The notes under the pieces are model-generated. The model was not told the origin of the DNA and made no database searches. It saw only the letters and a list, made by a program, of their open reading frames with translations. Below, piece by piece: positions 31,470-42,466 of a DNA stretch of 64,000 nt. How positions within the stretch are numbered: position 1 is the first letter of the stretch; each line of letters begins with the position of its first letter. A program made the translations under genes and the position numbers. Source of the DNA: Dastarcus helophoroides (Eukaryota; Arthropoda; Insecta; Coleoptera; Bothrideridae); contig CM053330.1 of the NCBI GenBank assembly GCA_028583605.1, forward strand, positions 21,106,129 through 21,170,128, in the 5' to 3' direction.

Positions 31470-34400
31470 CATAGACGTAGTCAGAATAGGGCAGGGTAGG
31501 GCAGGTTAATTCCTTTATTTGAATTAACATCGGGTTTTTCTGAAGATTTTGATCATTTGGAATTTGATTTTTCAGAACTTTTAACATGTTTCTTAAAATT
31601 TGCCTTTTTCCCGATATTTTTATATCAAAATTCGATATTCAACTTTGCTAAAAATTTGGAATTTCTCTTAAAATTAGTTTAATTTCGTCTTTTCAGAAAT
31701 GTCGACTTTATTCTCAAAATTCCACTTTTTGGGCTCTTCTTTCGGAAATCATTTTGTCTATTAAAATTAGGCCACTTTTCTGAATATTTGTCTTTTCTTT
31801 AAATTTTGGCTTTTTTAAATTTGACTAGAAATTTCATCTTCATATTTCGCCTTATTTTCGAAATATTGACTTTAATTTCAAAATGCCATGTTTTAGTTTC
31901 TGGAACTTTCTGGATTTTTTCCTCGAAATTAGCTTTTCCTTTAAATTTCAGTTTTCTCTAAATTAGGTCGGCATATTATGAAAAATTAAAAATGTTGCGA
32001 AAAATATTATTGGGTAATTTCGAGAAAAAGATTTCTTGTACATTCAATTCACGCACGTAGCCAGGATTTTCGTTCGGGGGGGTCTAACTCCCCCCTTTTT
32101 TATGTAGAGATATAAACTTCTTCGAAATGAGCAATATTGCAAAATTTAAAGAAAAGTTGAGTTGTTAAATCAATAAACGTCTTGGTATTTTACTCATTTT
32201 TTATTTTTGCGTAAAATTTCCAATCTAAACTTCGAAATTTGAACTATAATTTGAAACTCTCAAGTTCGACTTCAGTCTCGATATTTAAATCTTTCAAATC
32301 TAGTCTACCTCAACATTTTGAAAAAAAAATTAGAATTACCCAATATTTTTTTCAAAATACGCGATTTTTGAACTTTTCAGAACAGCTTCAAATTTCAGAT
32401 CAAAGACGAAATTGGGAATATTAGATATTAAAGATGAAATAAAAAAATTCAGTAGAAGGTTCCATTTTAATTTGTAATTTCGATTTTTGTCGAAACTTTA
32501 AATTTATTTTAGAAAGGAAAAGGGTGAATCTAAAAATTTTCAGGGAAAGCAGAAATTTGGACAAAAATTTAAAAGGATGAAAAAAGAAAAGAACTTTATC
32601 AAACAAAATCTAGGAACTTCTAAGTTAAAGTCAATTTTTTTAAAAACTAAAAATGTTGAGTTTACTCAAATATTTAGAAAAAATTTAAATATTGAGAAGA
32701 AACCGAAAATTTTCTGATGAACCAAAAATTTTGGGTTTAAACTAGAATTTAAATTTACTAGACTAGAATTAAAATTTGAAAAGATTAAAGCATACAATTT
32801 TTAGTGCAAAGCGAAAAATTTAGAAAAGAAATAAAAAAAAACTGAAAGAAATTGTAAAATAAAGATCTTTAGAAATATTTAAAATTTTAAACAAAAAAAA
32901 AATGCAAACATTATAAAAAATAATTCTAGCTAAACTGAAAATTTTAAGAAAAACGAAATTTATAAAATCATTTTTTTTAGAAATTTCGATTTTAAAGTCG
33001 AAATGGAAAATTAAAAATGTTGATATTTCTAAATTATTTCAAAATGTTAAATAAAAATTAAGTCTTAAAAACATCAAAAGTTGAAATTTCAAATGAAAAC
33101 TTCGTTTAAATAAAAGGAAAATTAAAAGTCCAAACTTGAATTTAAAAAAAAGTTTATATTTTTAAACTAAAATGAATATTTTGAAAATAATGTCAAAATG
33201 CGTATAAATATGTTTATCAAAAGAGAGAAATCTCTGAAAAAGTTGAAATGTTGAATTTGAATCAAAAATGAAAAGAAAGTTGAAAGAATTTTACAAAAGA
33301 AGTTGATATTTTGAAAATTTCTAAAAATAATCGAAATTTAGAAAAACGTTGCAATATATAGAAAATTTATGAATCAAAAGTAAAATATTTTTGAGAAAAA
33401 ACAGCAGAATTCGACAAAAAATTATTTATACGTCCTTGGAATTTAAAAAAATAAATTAATGAATTCGTCTATTTTATTATTTTTTTTTCATTTTGGTAAT
33501 TAGTAAAAATAAAGAAAAAAATTTAAATTTGACAAATAAAAACGTGAAAATTACCAATGAAAAATTTTATAATAGCATTTTAAGTTCACGTATTTAACTT
33601 ATCACCAATCAAGAGTCGACTTGCCGACTAATTCTTAACTCGTACCATAATCATGATTTGTATTGTATTTCCTATGGCAATTTGGCAGTATGAAATATGA
33701 GCTAATATAATAAACGAGATTAGGTATAAGAATATGTCGTTTGACTGCAATGCCGCTGTTGCACGTACGTGACGATTGAAATATATATTGGGAGGCCTTG
33801 AGCTCATTGCCAATTTTTCTTAAAATGCCTACATGGCGATTTTGCTTATCATAAACTGAGTAGTTAGCAATTTCGGAAATTATTTACATGCTTAAATATA
33901 CAATCAACCATTTTTCTATTGATATTTCAATTCGTATCATCGTAAATTTTTTGGGGAATATTCATTTCGGGGGGGGGGGTCCGGACCCCTTGGACCCCCC
34001 CTGGCTACGTGCCTGTCAATTTCTTTATTGAAATTTAAATATTAGATCAAAATTAGAATAAAAAAGTAAACATTTCGAGAAAAGCGTTTTTGGAAATTGC
34101 AAATTTTTTCACAACATTTGGTCTTTGGAAATATTTTGGCATATTTAGAAATTTCGAGTTCTTCTGAAAGGTTGGGTTTTTATTCAATTTCGGTTTTCTA
34201 AAAAATCCTTTCCCAAAATAGGGTTTTTTCAAAAAAATTGGTCGCTTTGGAAATTACGACTTTATTCTACATTTTTCTCTCAAAATTGAACTTTCATTTT
34301 TTTAGTATTGGTTTTTTCCGATTTTTTTTCAAATTTAAGTTTCCGAAAATTTCATGTTTCTCAAAAGTTGTTTTATTCTGGAAAACTAGAAATAGGGATG

Positions 34401-34978
34401 TTTTATGCTTCTGAAAATTTCCGTTTACAGTGAAAAATTTTTCTCAAAGTTCCAACTTTTTTTGAAAATTACATCTTTTTGTCACAAAACTCCACCTTTC
34501 AAAATATATTTTTTTCGAATTTTCAACAATTTTTGAGATTTTTCGAAAGGTTAGAATTTTATTTTAAACACGAATTTCTAAACATTCCAACTTTTTCTCA
34601 AAATTCGTTTTTCCTCGTCTTTTTCAAAATTAAAATTTCTCTTGAAAATGTTCACTTTTTTTAAGAGATTTTAACCTTTTTCTCGACATTTCGACGTTAT
34701 TTTTTAAAAACGTTATTTTTTGAAATCTTTGAAATTTGGATAGTTTTTAAAGTTTTCCGAAAGGATCGATTTTTATTTTAGATTCAATTTTCTGACTGTT
34801 TTCGTAAAGTTTGACTCTATTTCCAAATTTCTATGTTAATCTGAAAATTCGATTACTCAGTTCATGTAGTTAAATGAAAATATACATATACTCGGAACGT
34901 TTTCCGGTTTTCTTTTTTTTATCAATTTTTCAAAATGATTCTTGCCCCTCCCTGAACTAAATCCTGCCTACGCTTATG
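31470..34978. mobile_element. nested element with CATA(G/A)xCGTAGxCAG ends (probable hAT-type)
   Basis: The left end CATAGACGTAGTCAGAAT and the inverse of the right end, CATAAGCGTAGGCAGGAT, match at most positions. The next bases (AGAATAGGGCAGGG) equal the left end of the element at 56534. No clean target duplication was found for this copy. The interior is A+T-rich and contains a further inserted element. Confidence 0.55.
32050..34015. mobile_element. innermost nested element with CACGTAGCCAGG ends
   Basis: The left end CACGCACGTAGCCAGG and the inverted right end CAGGCACGTAGCCAGG face each other; a G-run follows each end (near 32077 and 33969). TCAATT flanks both sides (32044-32049, 34016-34021), a possible 6-bp duplication. 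The interior is the same quasi-periodic A+T-rich text and has no transposase. Confidence 0.65.
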
Positions 34979-35090
34979 AATTTCAATGATGATGCTTGAC
35001 TAGAAATGCAAAGTCATAAATAAATATATTTGGACTTTTAAAATTGTTTATTGGAAACTAAGAAAAATTAATAAACACAAAGATTTTTTT

Positions 35091-35165
35091 TGGTGGAACG
35101 GACCGGTCCTTGGGTATCTTCAAAAAAATCCTTCTTGGCTTCAGGGGACAAGTTTTGTTCTTCAG
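35091..35165. mobile_element. fragment of the foldback MITE family (copy C)
   Basis: TTTTTTTTGGTGGAACGGAC followed by GGTCCTTGG and TATCTT matches, inverted, the outer end of the copy at 58064-58300. It then jumps to CTTGGCTTCAGGGGACAAG, the inner end. The middle of the element is missing. Confidence 0.6.
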
Positions 35166-35636
35166 TTTTTAAACACAAAGGTAACAAATTATTAATCATG
35201 ATAAATAAGGTACATTAATGTCTTAAAAGGATCAGGGATTTAAAAATGATGACGACTGCTCTAGTATAAAAGCATAATCCGACGAAAGTTGACAGCTGAA
35301 ATAAAACACGGCAATTCCCCGAATCGTAAACACGAAGAAAATGGAGTACTATCAGATTTTGTTTAGCCCTTGCAGTTGGCAGCACTTGTGGCACTGATAC
35401 GAAATTTCATCAATGTGAAAGAGAAGGAAAGGAACATTCATTGGAGCAAATGAGACAAATATCAGCGCAATAACTACCACGCAAGGGAGCAGCGAGTCCA
35501 GTTTTATAATGCGAGGTTAAGGCTCGAAATTCAAATGAACATTAGAATTCGTGCTATTGCGTGAGTGCGTGAGGCCCCCTACAAGAGCGAGGCCCCGGGC
35601 GGTTGCCCTGCTTGCCACCCCCAAAGGCCGCCCCTG

Positions 35637-37600
35637 CATTCTATAGCCTCGATCCTTGCTCTTAACCTTTCTTATGATTTCGTCCATAATGGCGTTGAAT
35701 AATATTGGACTTAGGATACCTCCTTGTCGAATCCCTGTCGCGATTGATATTTTCTTCACCACTCCTGAGTCCGTCCTTATGAATTTTGAAGTGTTCATAT
35801 TCATTTCGCTAACGATTCTTATTATGTTTGGGTCTACTTTTCGTTGTTTCAGTAGCCGTACTATGTCAGTTAGACGTACTCTATCAAATGCCTAGGTGAG
35901 ATTAATGAAGCACATAGGTATATACCGTTTTGTTGAATTTTATGGCTTTTTCGGTGATCTGCCTGATGGTGAATATCGCGTCAATCGTCGATCTGTTTTT
36001 TTTCTGAAGCCTTCTTGTTCCTTGGATATTCCTGTTAATGCTATCTCCTCTGATATTATTTTTGTGAAGAGCTTCGATACTGAGCTAAGTAGGCTTATTC
36101 CCCGATAGTCTTCGAGGCGGGCTGTTTCTCCCTTTTTGAATATTGGTATTGTGATGCTTTGTTTTCACTGTTCTGATATTTTTTGTTGTGCCTATTCTGT
36201 TGAACAACGTATGCAGTTCTTGGGTTAAGTTATCCTCTCCGTATTTTAGCATTTCATTGGTTATCTCGTCTAACCTAGGTGATTTTCTATTATTTAGTGC
36301 ACTGAGTGTTTGTCGTATTTTTTCCTGCGTTATTAAAAAGTATTCATGTTCGTCTGCATCCTCATTTTCATTTTGGACTCTGTTAGACCCACCGTATAAT
36401 TGATGGAAGTGTTTTTCCCATGTTTCTGCTGATATTTTCGTTATTTGTATATGTTCGTTAATCAGTTTTTTCCTGTTTCTCAACATGTTTGATCGTGCTC
36501 CACATCCGAGGAGAATTTTTTCCAGAAGCTTCGCTTTATTGCTTGTATTTGTTCATTTACTCTATTTCCTACTATCTTATATTCTTCGTATGTTAGAGTC
36601 CTGCTTCTGAATTGAACGTACGCAGTTCGCTTTTCTTCTGCAAGCCTTTTCGCATTCCGTGTAAACCAGGGTTTTGTCTGTGTTTTCTCATTTAGAGTGG
36701 TTTTCCTTCATCGCAGGGCTTCTTCTGCGGCTGTGATTATGTTCATCTTCAGTTTTTCCCAGGCAGCTTCAACGTCATCTGCCTCCATAATTTTGATGTT
36801 ATTGATCTGTAGTTCCAATCTCCTCTGATATAGTTAACTTGTTAAGTCATTTGACAGCGATTCAATGTTTAACTTTTCAGTTTGGATGGCTTAGGTTCTA
36901 CGTCCTCTTTGTACTTTGTTCCTGATTTTCGCTAGTACGAGGTTGTGGCCGGTTATGGTGTTAGCTGAGCTTAAGACTCTTACGTCTAGTATTTTTGATG
37001 GGTGGACATTTTTTTTCGTGCTAAAATAATGTATTACTGAATTTTGACCTCTTGTGTTTTCAATCGTGAAGTTGTGCTGCGGTTTGTGAGGAAAGAATGT
37101 ATTGTTTATTCTCAATTCATATGCGCCCATGTTTAAATTAGTTGTTCATCATTTTCGTTGATGGTTTCTTTGTTAAATCGGTTTTTCAATCCCCTTATCA
37201 CACCGTTACCAACTCTGACACTGAAGCCTCCGAGAAATATGAATTCATCCTTTCCTGATATTCCGTCGAGTACCCTTTGTAGATCTTCGTAAAAGGTGTG
37301 TTTCTTCTCTGCGGGCCTAGTTATGTCCGGTGCATATACCCTTATAATATGGGTGGTTATCGTGTCTTGGAGTTTAAATATTGTTTGCAATATTCTGTCG
37401 TTAACATACATGACATTTTCTATGTTTGCTTCGAGTTTTTCATGTACCATTAAGCCGACTCCCGATTTGGCTCTCTCGTATTTCTCTTTCCCGCTATATA
37501 TAAGAATATAGTCCTCGTATTCGGTGTTTCCTTTACCCTTCTTTCTCGTTTCTGAGAGAGCACATAGGTCAATTTTGTGTCTTTTGATCTCCATCAGGAT
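35637..37600 (-). pseudogene. RTE-like ORF, AP endonuclease and RT N-terminal half, disrupted
   Basis: Endonuclease from about 37594 reads EIKRHKIDLCALSETRKKGK through DEFIFLGGFSVRVGNG and TGHNLVLAKIRNKV. The linker gives LSALNNRKSPRLDEITNEML at about 36180-36320. RT blocks follow: EGFRKNRSTIDAIF, then NLT-stop-AFDRVRLTDI, then TGIRQGGILSPILFN. The stop between NLT and AFDRV (TAG near 35893) and several frame changes show it is dead. The series continues at 31390 beyond the hAT insertion. Confidence 0.88.
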
Positions 37601-37880
37601 TTCCTGTCCTTGTTGTTAAGATATGTTATATTTCAGCCTCCTATTTGTAGTATATTTGGTTTCCTTAATAGTTTTTTTCCTCACTGGGTCGTTATCTAAA
37701 TGATTGGTTCTATCATACAAGGCTGCATTGTTAGTCCCAGGAGCGATAATTGTTTTTACCACAAGTAGGTTGCTAACCTCACTTGTAAACCCTTTTCCTT
37801 TAACCGGGCTTGGGACCGGCAGTGGCCCGATGAGCTACTCAATCCACCCATCGGGAGTCACCGGCAAATTTCTAGTTCTT

Positions 37881-39507
37881 ATAATTCTCTATAGGCATTT
37901 CTTATCTGCAGTTTTATTTTCTGAATTCTAACGATAGGTTTGAATATTTATCGGGGTTTGAAAAACAAATACTGGTTTCGATCTTGTTAGATCTCGTCAG
38001 TTTGGCATACCCAACTCGAACCTAACAAATGCTCCATTCGAAGGTATACGTATACCCTAAAAAATTACAAATGTTCCCAAATGTAATTTGTGGAGACACT
38101 GAATCTTCTCTGAGGTCTGGAGAGAAAAAAATTGATGGCTCTGATAGGAACTGAAAAAAAAAGTCATCTCGATGATGATACCTATCAAAACAAATATTGT
38201 TGATTTGTCAATAATAAGGAATTAGGTAACTTACGTTTTTACTTTTCTTGTCAAGTTTGATTAAAAATAAATTTTATTTCAATATTTCGAATCATTCTTT
38301 GTGATGTTTTCTCAAATAACCACAAATTTCTAGGCATACCCCACTATAGATCTAAACCGGTATGCTGAGATTTTGACGCAAACTGGTCCCGTGCGCGCAG
38401 GTTACGTTGACCGCGAACCAAATGTGTGATGCAAAATTTTTTAAAGTTGAGGTTGCTAGCTCTTAGGGGTGAAGGAGTGAAGGGTTGAAAAATACATCTT
38501 TAAGTAGCAATTTAGAAATAAAAATCGACCTGTCCGAGCATTTTTTTGAAATATGTTTGTTCGCGGTTTTATAAAATTTATTCATTACTTTGGGAAGCAC
38601 GGTATAAGGTAAACATCTGGGCTTTGCATCGTGTACTACGTTACAAGATGCGCGTGGACATACCGGCATAAGTCGATCGTGGGTGTAGCCTAGCGGTCTG
38701 TAGAAGAAACTATGGAATAGCTCCAACAACTGTGGTGCAACCAAAATAGACCCAAATTCCAATACTGAACACGTTCAAGAGGGCTGCATTATTGCAGTCC
38801 AGGTCTATTCTATTTGCAAAATTTTCTGAATATAAATTAAAATTTTAAATTCAGTTTTTTTATAGTTTTAAGCCATATTTTTAAATATTTTTCGATACTA
38901 ACAAAAATAACAGCAGTTTACTCCAGGTCACTTTTTTAAACGATTAAATCCTCTGTATAAAAAATTAAAAAAATAATGTCATTTTCAGTGATTTAAGATC
39001 AAGCAGGAGTTCTTATAAAGAATAAATTTTTCTTAAATCCACAAATGAAAAAGAAACCCCTCTTCGATACTTTTACCTTGGGACACACTGTATGTTTTAC
39101 TGACTCTGTTTGAAAGTCAATTAAACAATAAATGAGTTTGGTTGAGTTCACAAATAACAAATATTTCTGAAAAAATCATGTCATTCCACAAACTATCCTA
39201 GAAACTGAAAATTACTCTAATTTAGAAATGTATCGTCATTTTGATTTGCAAGCCTTTCCTTCGATGGACAAAATTTATCCCTATTTTAATGCATTGAGTG
39301 TCCAATAGTCCAATGCTTGATTATAGGTGTATGAAGTTTTAAGAAAAATACTAATAGAAAAAAAATACTTTATTTGATAGTTTATAAAAACTTGAAAACA
39401 TAATCTCATTTTGTAAACTTACAGAAAAATGGCAGTGACTAAAAAAAAATCATTACAACAATCTAATACATTAATAAATATATATTGAATCATAAATTGA
39501 GTACAAA
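37881..39507. other. intergenic DNA
   Basis: A less A+T-rich block at about 38385-38810 contains open frames on the minus strand without recognisable motifs. It may be a non-coding mobile element. A minus-strand AATAAA (39369-39374) about 135 bases beyond the stop of the zinc-finger gene is its probable polyadenylation signal. Confidence 0.45.
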
Positions 39508-40086
39508 TTATAAAAAAAATGAATGCATATGAGCTACTTTATGATTATTAAGTTTCCTTTTTGAAGAAAAAATATCATTACATAGACAGCAAACAAATAC
39601 ATTTTCTTGCACATTCACTTTAAATAACTTAGGGTCATAATTACCTATCGACATGTTTAAATTATATTCATATATAGTTTTGTTAATATTCTGGTTTATG
39701 CATTCTTTGATAAACATTGTCTTCTTGGCTTTGTCTCTGATTAACTCTCGAATTGATCCCTCTGTATTTCGACTATAATAATATTTTATTAATCTTTGTT
39801 TTTTCGAAAATGAACTTCCACTCATCAAATTTGCATCACCCATACTTCGAATTTGTCTTCCTAAATTATTACAGTATGTTTTTTCATCTACCACATTTCT
39901 CTCACATGAGTCAATCACAACTACTGGATACTCAATACTATTCAAATATTCATAAGGTACACACACATAATCCTCTTGTAACTCTAGCTCAGTCTCTGTT
40001 TGAGTTCCTGCTTCATCGGTTTGTACATTATTTGACTTTGTATCTAAGCTACTTCTCTTGACCCCATTTTTTCCATTTACATTCAT
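39508..40086 (-). CDS. ZAD gene, exon 3 (linker and C2H2 finger)
   Basis: Starts after acceptor TTATTTGCAG with MNVNGKNGVKRSSLD. It runs 192 codons to the stop and ends in the finger and HMHSFFL. Confidence 0.88.
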   Translation of the reverse strand: MNVNGKNGVKRSSLDTKSNNVQTDEAGTQTETELELQEDYVCVPYEYLNSIEYPVVVIDSCERNVVDEKTYCNNLGRQIRSMGDANLMSGSSFSKKQRLIKYYYSRNTEGSIRELIRDKAKKTMFIKECINQNINKTIYEYNLNMSIGNYDPKLFKVNVQENVFVCCLCNDIFSSKRKLNNHKVAHMHSFFL

Positions 40087-42317
40087 CTGCAAATAAATTC
40101 AGATTTAGGCACCGAACATTTCAAAATGTTGACCACTTATTATTACTTAATAAATCACATTTATTTATAACTCAAATGTGTAAAAAAGATCCTTTCTTGC
40201 GTTTTATCCCAATATCACATATTGAATCACTCTTATACTTTGGTTTGAAATAACTACTTCTAGAGTAATATAACTAAATAGTCATAATCATAGGTGTCCG
40301 ACTCAGAACGAAAATGGCGATATTTTAAAAAATATACATATATACGTAGGGATAATTGTGCACTGCATTATAATTTAAATAAAATATCATTAAAAATACC
40401 CGAAATCTACCTAAAAAACTTATAATTTTTGACCAAATTACGAATTTTCCCCCAACTAAAAATTTAATGCTACAGTCAAAACCGGATATAACGACATCGT
40501 TTACAACGACGCATCGGTTATTACGACTAAATGGTAAGGTCCCGGCGATTATTCTAAAAGCTAACTGTAATGCCAGTTATATTGTTTATAACAACTACCG
40601 GTTGCAGCGTCCGTAGTTTAAGGTCCCTTCAATGTCCGGTTTCAACTGTATGTTCAATTTAAAAGACATATCCGCAATAAATTTAAATAAATATCTTTAA
40701 AAGTGCTCGAGATACAATCCTCTATTTTTTTTGGTACAACATAACAACTTTTTAAAATGTAAACTGTCAAAATTGAATCACCACTTTAGGACTTGATTTT
40801 TGTGGTTTATTAAACTTAGGAGTACTCGAGCAAATTTTATATGAATCCAGCAAAGCAAAACACATTCGATAATTTCTAGACTATTAAATTAGGTATGTTG
40901 GATTAGATCTTCTTCCATCTAAGCCTTGTTTTAATATCAATGTTTGTGGATCTAGTTACAAAGTAACACATTCGACACGTTTCGCCCCTTCCAGTGAAGT
41001 ACCATTCAAAGTAGAATAAAAGTATTATTATTGTACGTACTTTAGCTTGAGAAGGCCACACGCCATTTTTTTTAGAAATATGAGCTATAAGTTATTCATT
41101 AATGTTTTTATTGTCCTTATGGAAAATGCGTTTGTTTAACTAATATTTTTCACCAAACGAAAGTAAAATTGACTAAAATGCACTAAGTTTTACTTTTAAA
41201 CTCAAAAACTATTAATCGCCGACCCATATTATTTGATATCATTTTTATCAAAATTTTGTATGTCATATTATGTACAAATATACAGGACATTACCTTTAAA
41301 AAATGCAACTTTGGTGCACTTCTCTGTTCAATAGTGCAAAGTAATTATATGATGTGACTCTCATACTAATGTACCTTTGTACCCAGCAGATTTTTATGAT
41401 CAAAGAAAGTATATGAGCTACAGGGCTTTACTGTAGTAATTATAAAAAAATTAGTTAAAATTTACAGTTCGAAAAATCTTTGAAGGATTTTTTTTAAATC
41501 CTTTAAGTTAGATTAATCGCATCTTGTGCATTTATACAGAAATTCAGTTAAAAAAAAAATCTCCAATATTTTTGTCGTTAATAAATCCGTCGCCTTTTTC
41601 GTTCTACAACCTAATTGACTAGAATATCAGTTATGTTGTCACAATAATCACTGTAGAAGTAGTTAAATATCGAAATGCCTTAATTTGAACGAGTCGAGAT
41701 GTAAGGGTAGCCTTGTGAAAAATGAAACGCCCTATATAATATGTAAGTGTTTCATTTAAATATTTTATAGTCAAAACAATGATTTTGCTTTTTTTCTGAT
41801 TTATTTTATAATAGCACATATAAGTACCTGATTCTCATGTAGGCGCATAATGGATTTTGTATTACAAAGGATATCACTTGGGTTAACTTGTGGATTTAGT
41901 ACTCTCTGGTTATTTTGAAACTTCTTTCGATACATTTGTATATATTCACAAATTTGTATACAGTTGTGGCAAATCATTTTTGTTAATCCATCAGATTCTG
42001 TGACCTAGAAGTTGTATTAGAAAATATTAAACATTTCAAGCTACAAGACTGACCTCACGATAAAGTATTTTGTATAATGCAATCACAATGCAATAACAGA
42101 AAATATAGATACAATGAAATTTAAAATGTGGAATAATTTATAACCACTGTTGAATGTAACAAGACTACTTTATAAATCAGTAGTGAAAACTAACCTCAAT
42201 ACCGAAAAACATATAAATTGAGGCAACTAACGAATATCCAACCTTCTCATTATATTGAAATATGTTTTCCATTACATACATTTCATTTAGACATAAGCGG
42301 CACTTTTGAGCGGACAT
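39508..42317 (-). CDS. ZAD and C2H2 zinc-finger protein, 3 exons (292 aa)
   Basis: Exons 42195-42317, 41828-42004 and 39508-40086 are all in phase 0, with donors GTTAGT and GTACTT and acceptors CTTCTAG and ATTTGCAG. Residues 1-75 form a zinc-finger-associated domain: CRLC (C6, C9) pairs with CHNC in exon 2 (TKMICHNCIQICEYIQMYRK). ZADs mediate dimerisation in insect transcription factors. The middle is acidic and low in structure (TDEAGTQTETELELQEDY). The C-terminus carries one C2H2 finger, C-x2-C-x12-H-x3-H, in FVCCLCNDIFSSKRKLNNHK. Most ZAD proteins have several tandem fingers, so a single terminal finger is unusual and DNA binding may be limited. The protein is expected to be nuclear. The start ATG at 42315-42317 is the first in frame and sits five codons before CRLC, as usual for ZAD proteins. 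Confidence 0.88.
40087..41827 (-). other. intron 2 of the ZAD gene
   Basis: 1.74 kb, bounded by GTACTT and TTTGCAG. It contains the pogo-like MITE at 40473-40648. The rest has no recognised feature. Confidence 0.8.
40471..40650. mobile_element. 176-bp pogo/Tigger-like MITE
   Basis: Element 40473-40648 starts CAGTCAAAACCGGATATAAC and ends CCGGTTTCAACTG, an imperfect inverted repeat, between TA dinucleotides. The CAGT...CCGG-TATAACG terminus is typical of pogo-type elements of the Tc1/mariner superfamily. It is internal-deleted and non-coding. Confidence 0.8.
41828..42004 (-). CDS. ZAD gene, exon 2
   Basis: 59 codons between acceptor ACTTCTAG and donor GTACTT. It begins VTESDGLTKMICHNCIQICE, the second half of the ZAD, and ends IMRLHENQ. 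Confidence 0.88.
42195..42317 (-). CDS. ZAD gene, exon 1 (start codon)
   Basis: 41 codons, MSAQKCRLCLNEMYVMENIF onward, with the first cysteine pair of the ZAD. The exon ends FFGIE at donor GTTAGT, and the intron to exon 2 is 190 bases. Confidence 0.88.
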
Positions 42318-42380
42318 TTGTTTGACATAAAGAGTTTTCTAAGCGACCAGTGCAGTTGCAACCGAATACCGAATTATTGG

Positions 42381-42466
42381 TTATGTTTATATTTACGACG
42401 TGGATATACATACAGTACGGTCCAAAAATGATGCATAAATTCATTATCTACATAACTTAACACGTA
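42381..42466 (+). repeat. ~85-bp repeat shared with 54219-54302
   Basis: Begins GTTTATATTTACGACGTGGA and includes GGTCCAAAAATGATGCATAA. The same text occurs at 54219-54302 in the same orientation with few differences. It lies about 65 bases upstream of the ZAD start codon, inside its likely promoter region, and is probably a mobile-element fragment. Confidence 0.75.

Larger units (their letters stand above)
31383..35644. mobile_element. hAT-superfamily element, 4246 bp, non-autonomous
   Basis: Element 31391-35636 starts CAGGGGCGGCC and ends with the exact inverse GGCCGCCCCTG. It is flanked by the 8-bp duplication CATTCTAT (31383-31390, 35637-35644), diagnostic of hAT-type insertion. It lies inside the RTE reverse transcriptase. 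No transposase is present. The interior is A+T-rich quasi-periodic text and further inserted elements (31470-34978 and 32050-34015). Confidence 0.9.
29603..37880 (-). mobile_element. RTE-like non-LTR retrotransposon, split by two insertions
   Basis: Minus-strand remnants read in order from about 37880 to 29603. They are an AP endonuclease (LMEIKRHKIDLCALSETRKK), a linker, reverse transcriptase blocks (TGIRQGGILSPILFNAIMDE, then YADD at 31344-31355) and a C-terminal part (VRPIMTYAIKTTSENAKTKR). The 3' end is a GAA/AAG-rich tail (about 29603-29629 on the plus strand as CTT). The series is interrupted by a 980-bp putative solo LTR (30094-31073) and a 4246-bp hAT element (31391-35636). The coding text continues exactly across each when one copy of the target duplication is removed. 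The exact 5' end is not defined. Confidence 0.85.

Noticed and set aside
38463..38762. 99-codon minus-strand frame
   Set aside because: No recognisable domain, no splice context; it sits in a probable non-coding mobile segment.
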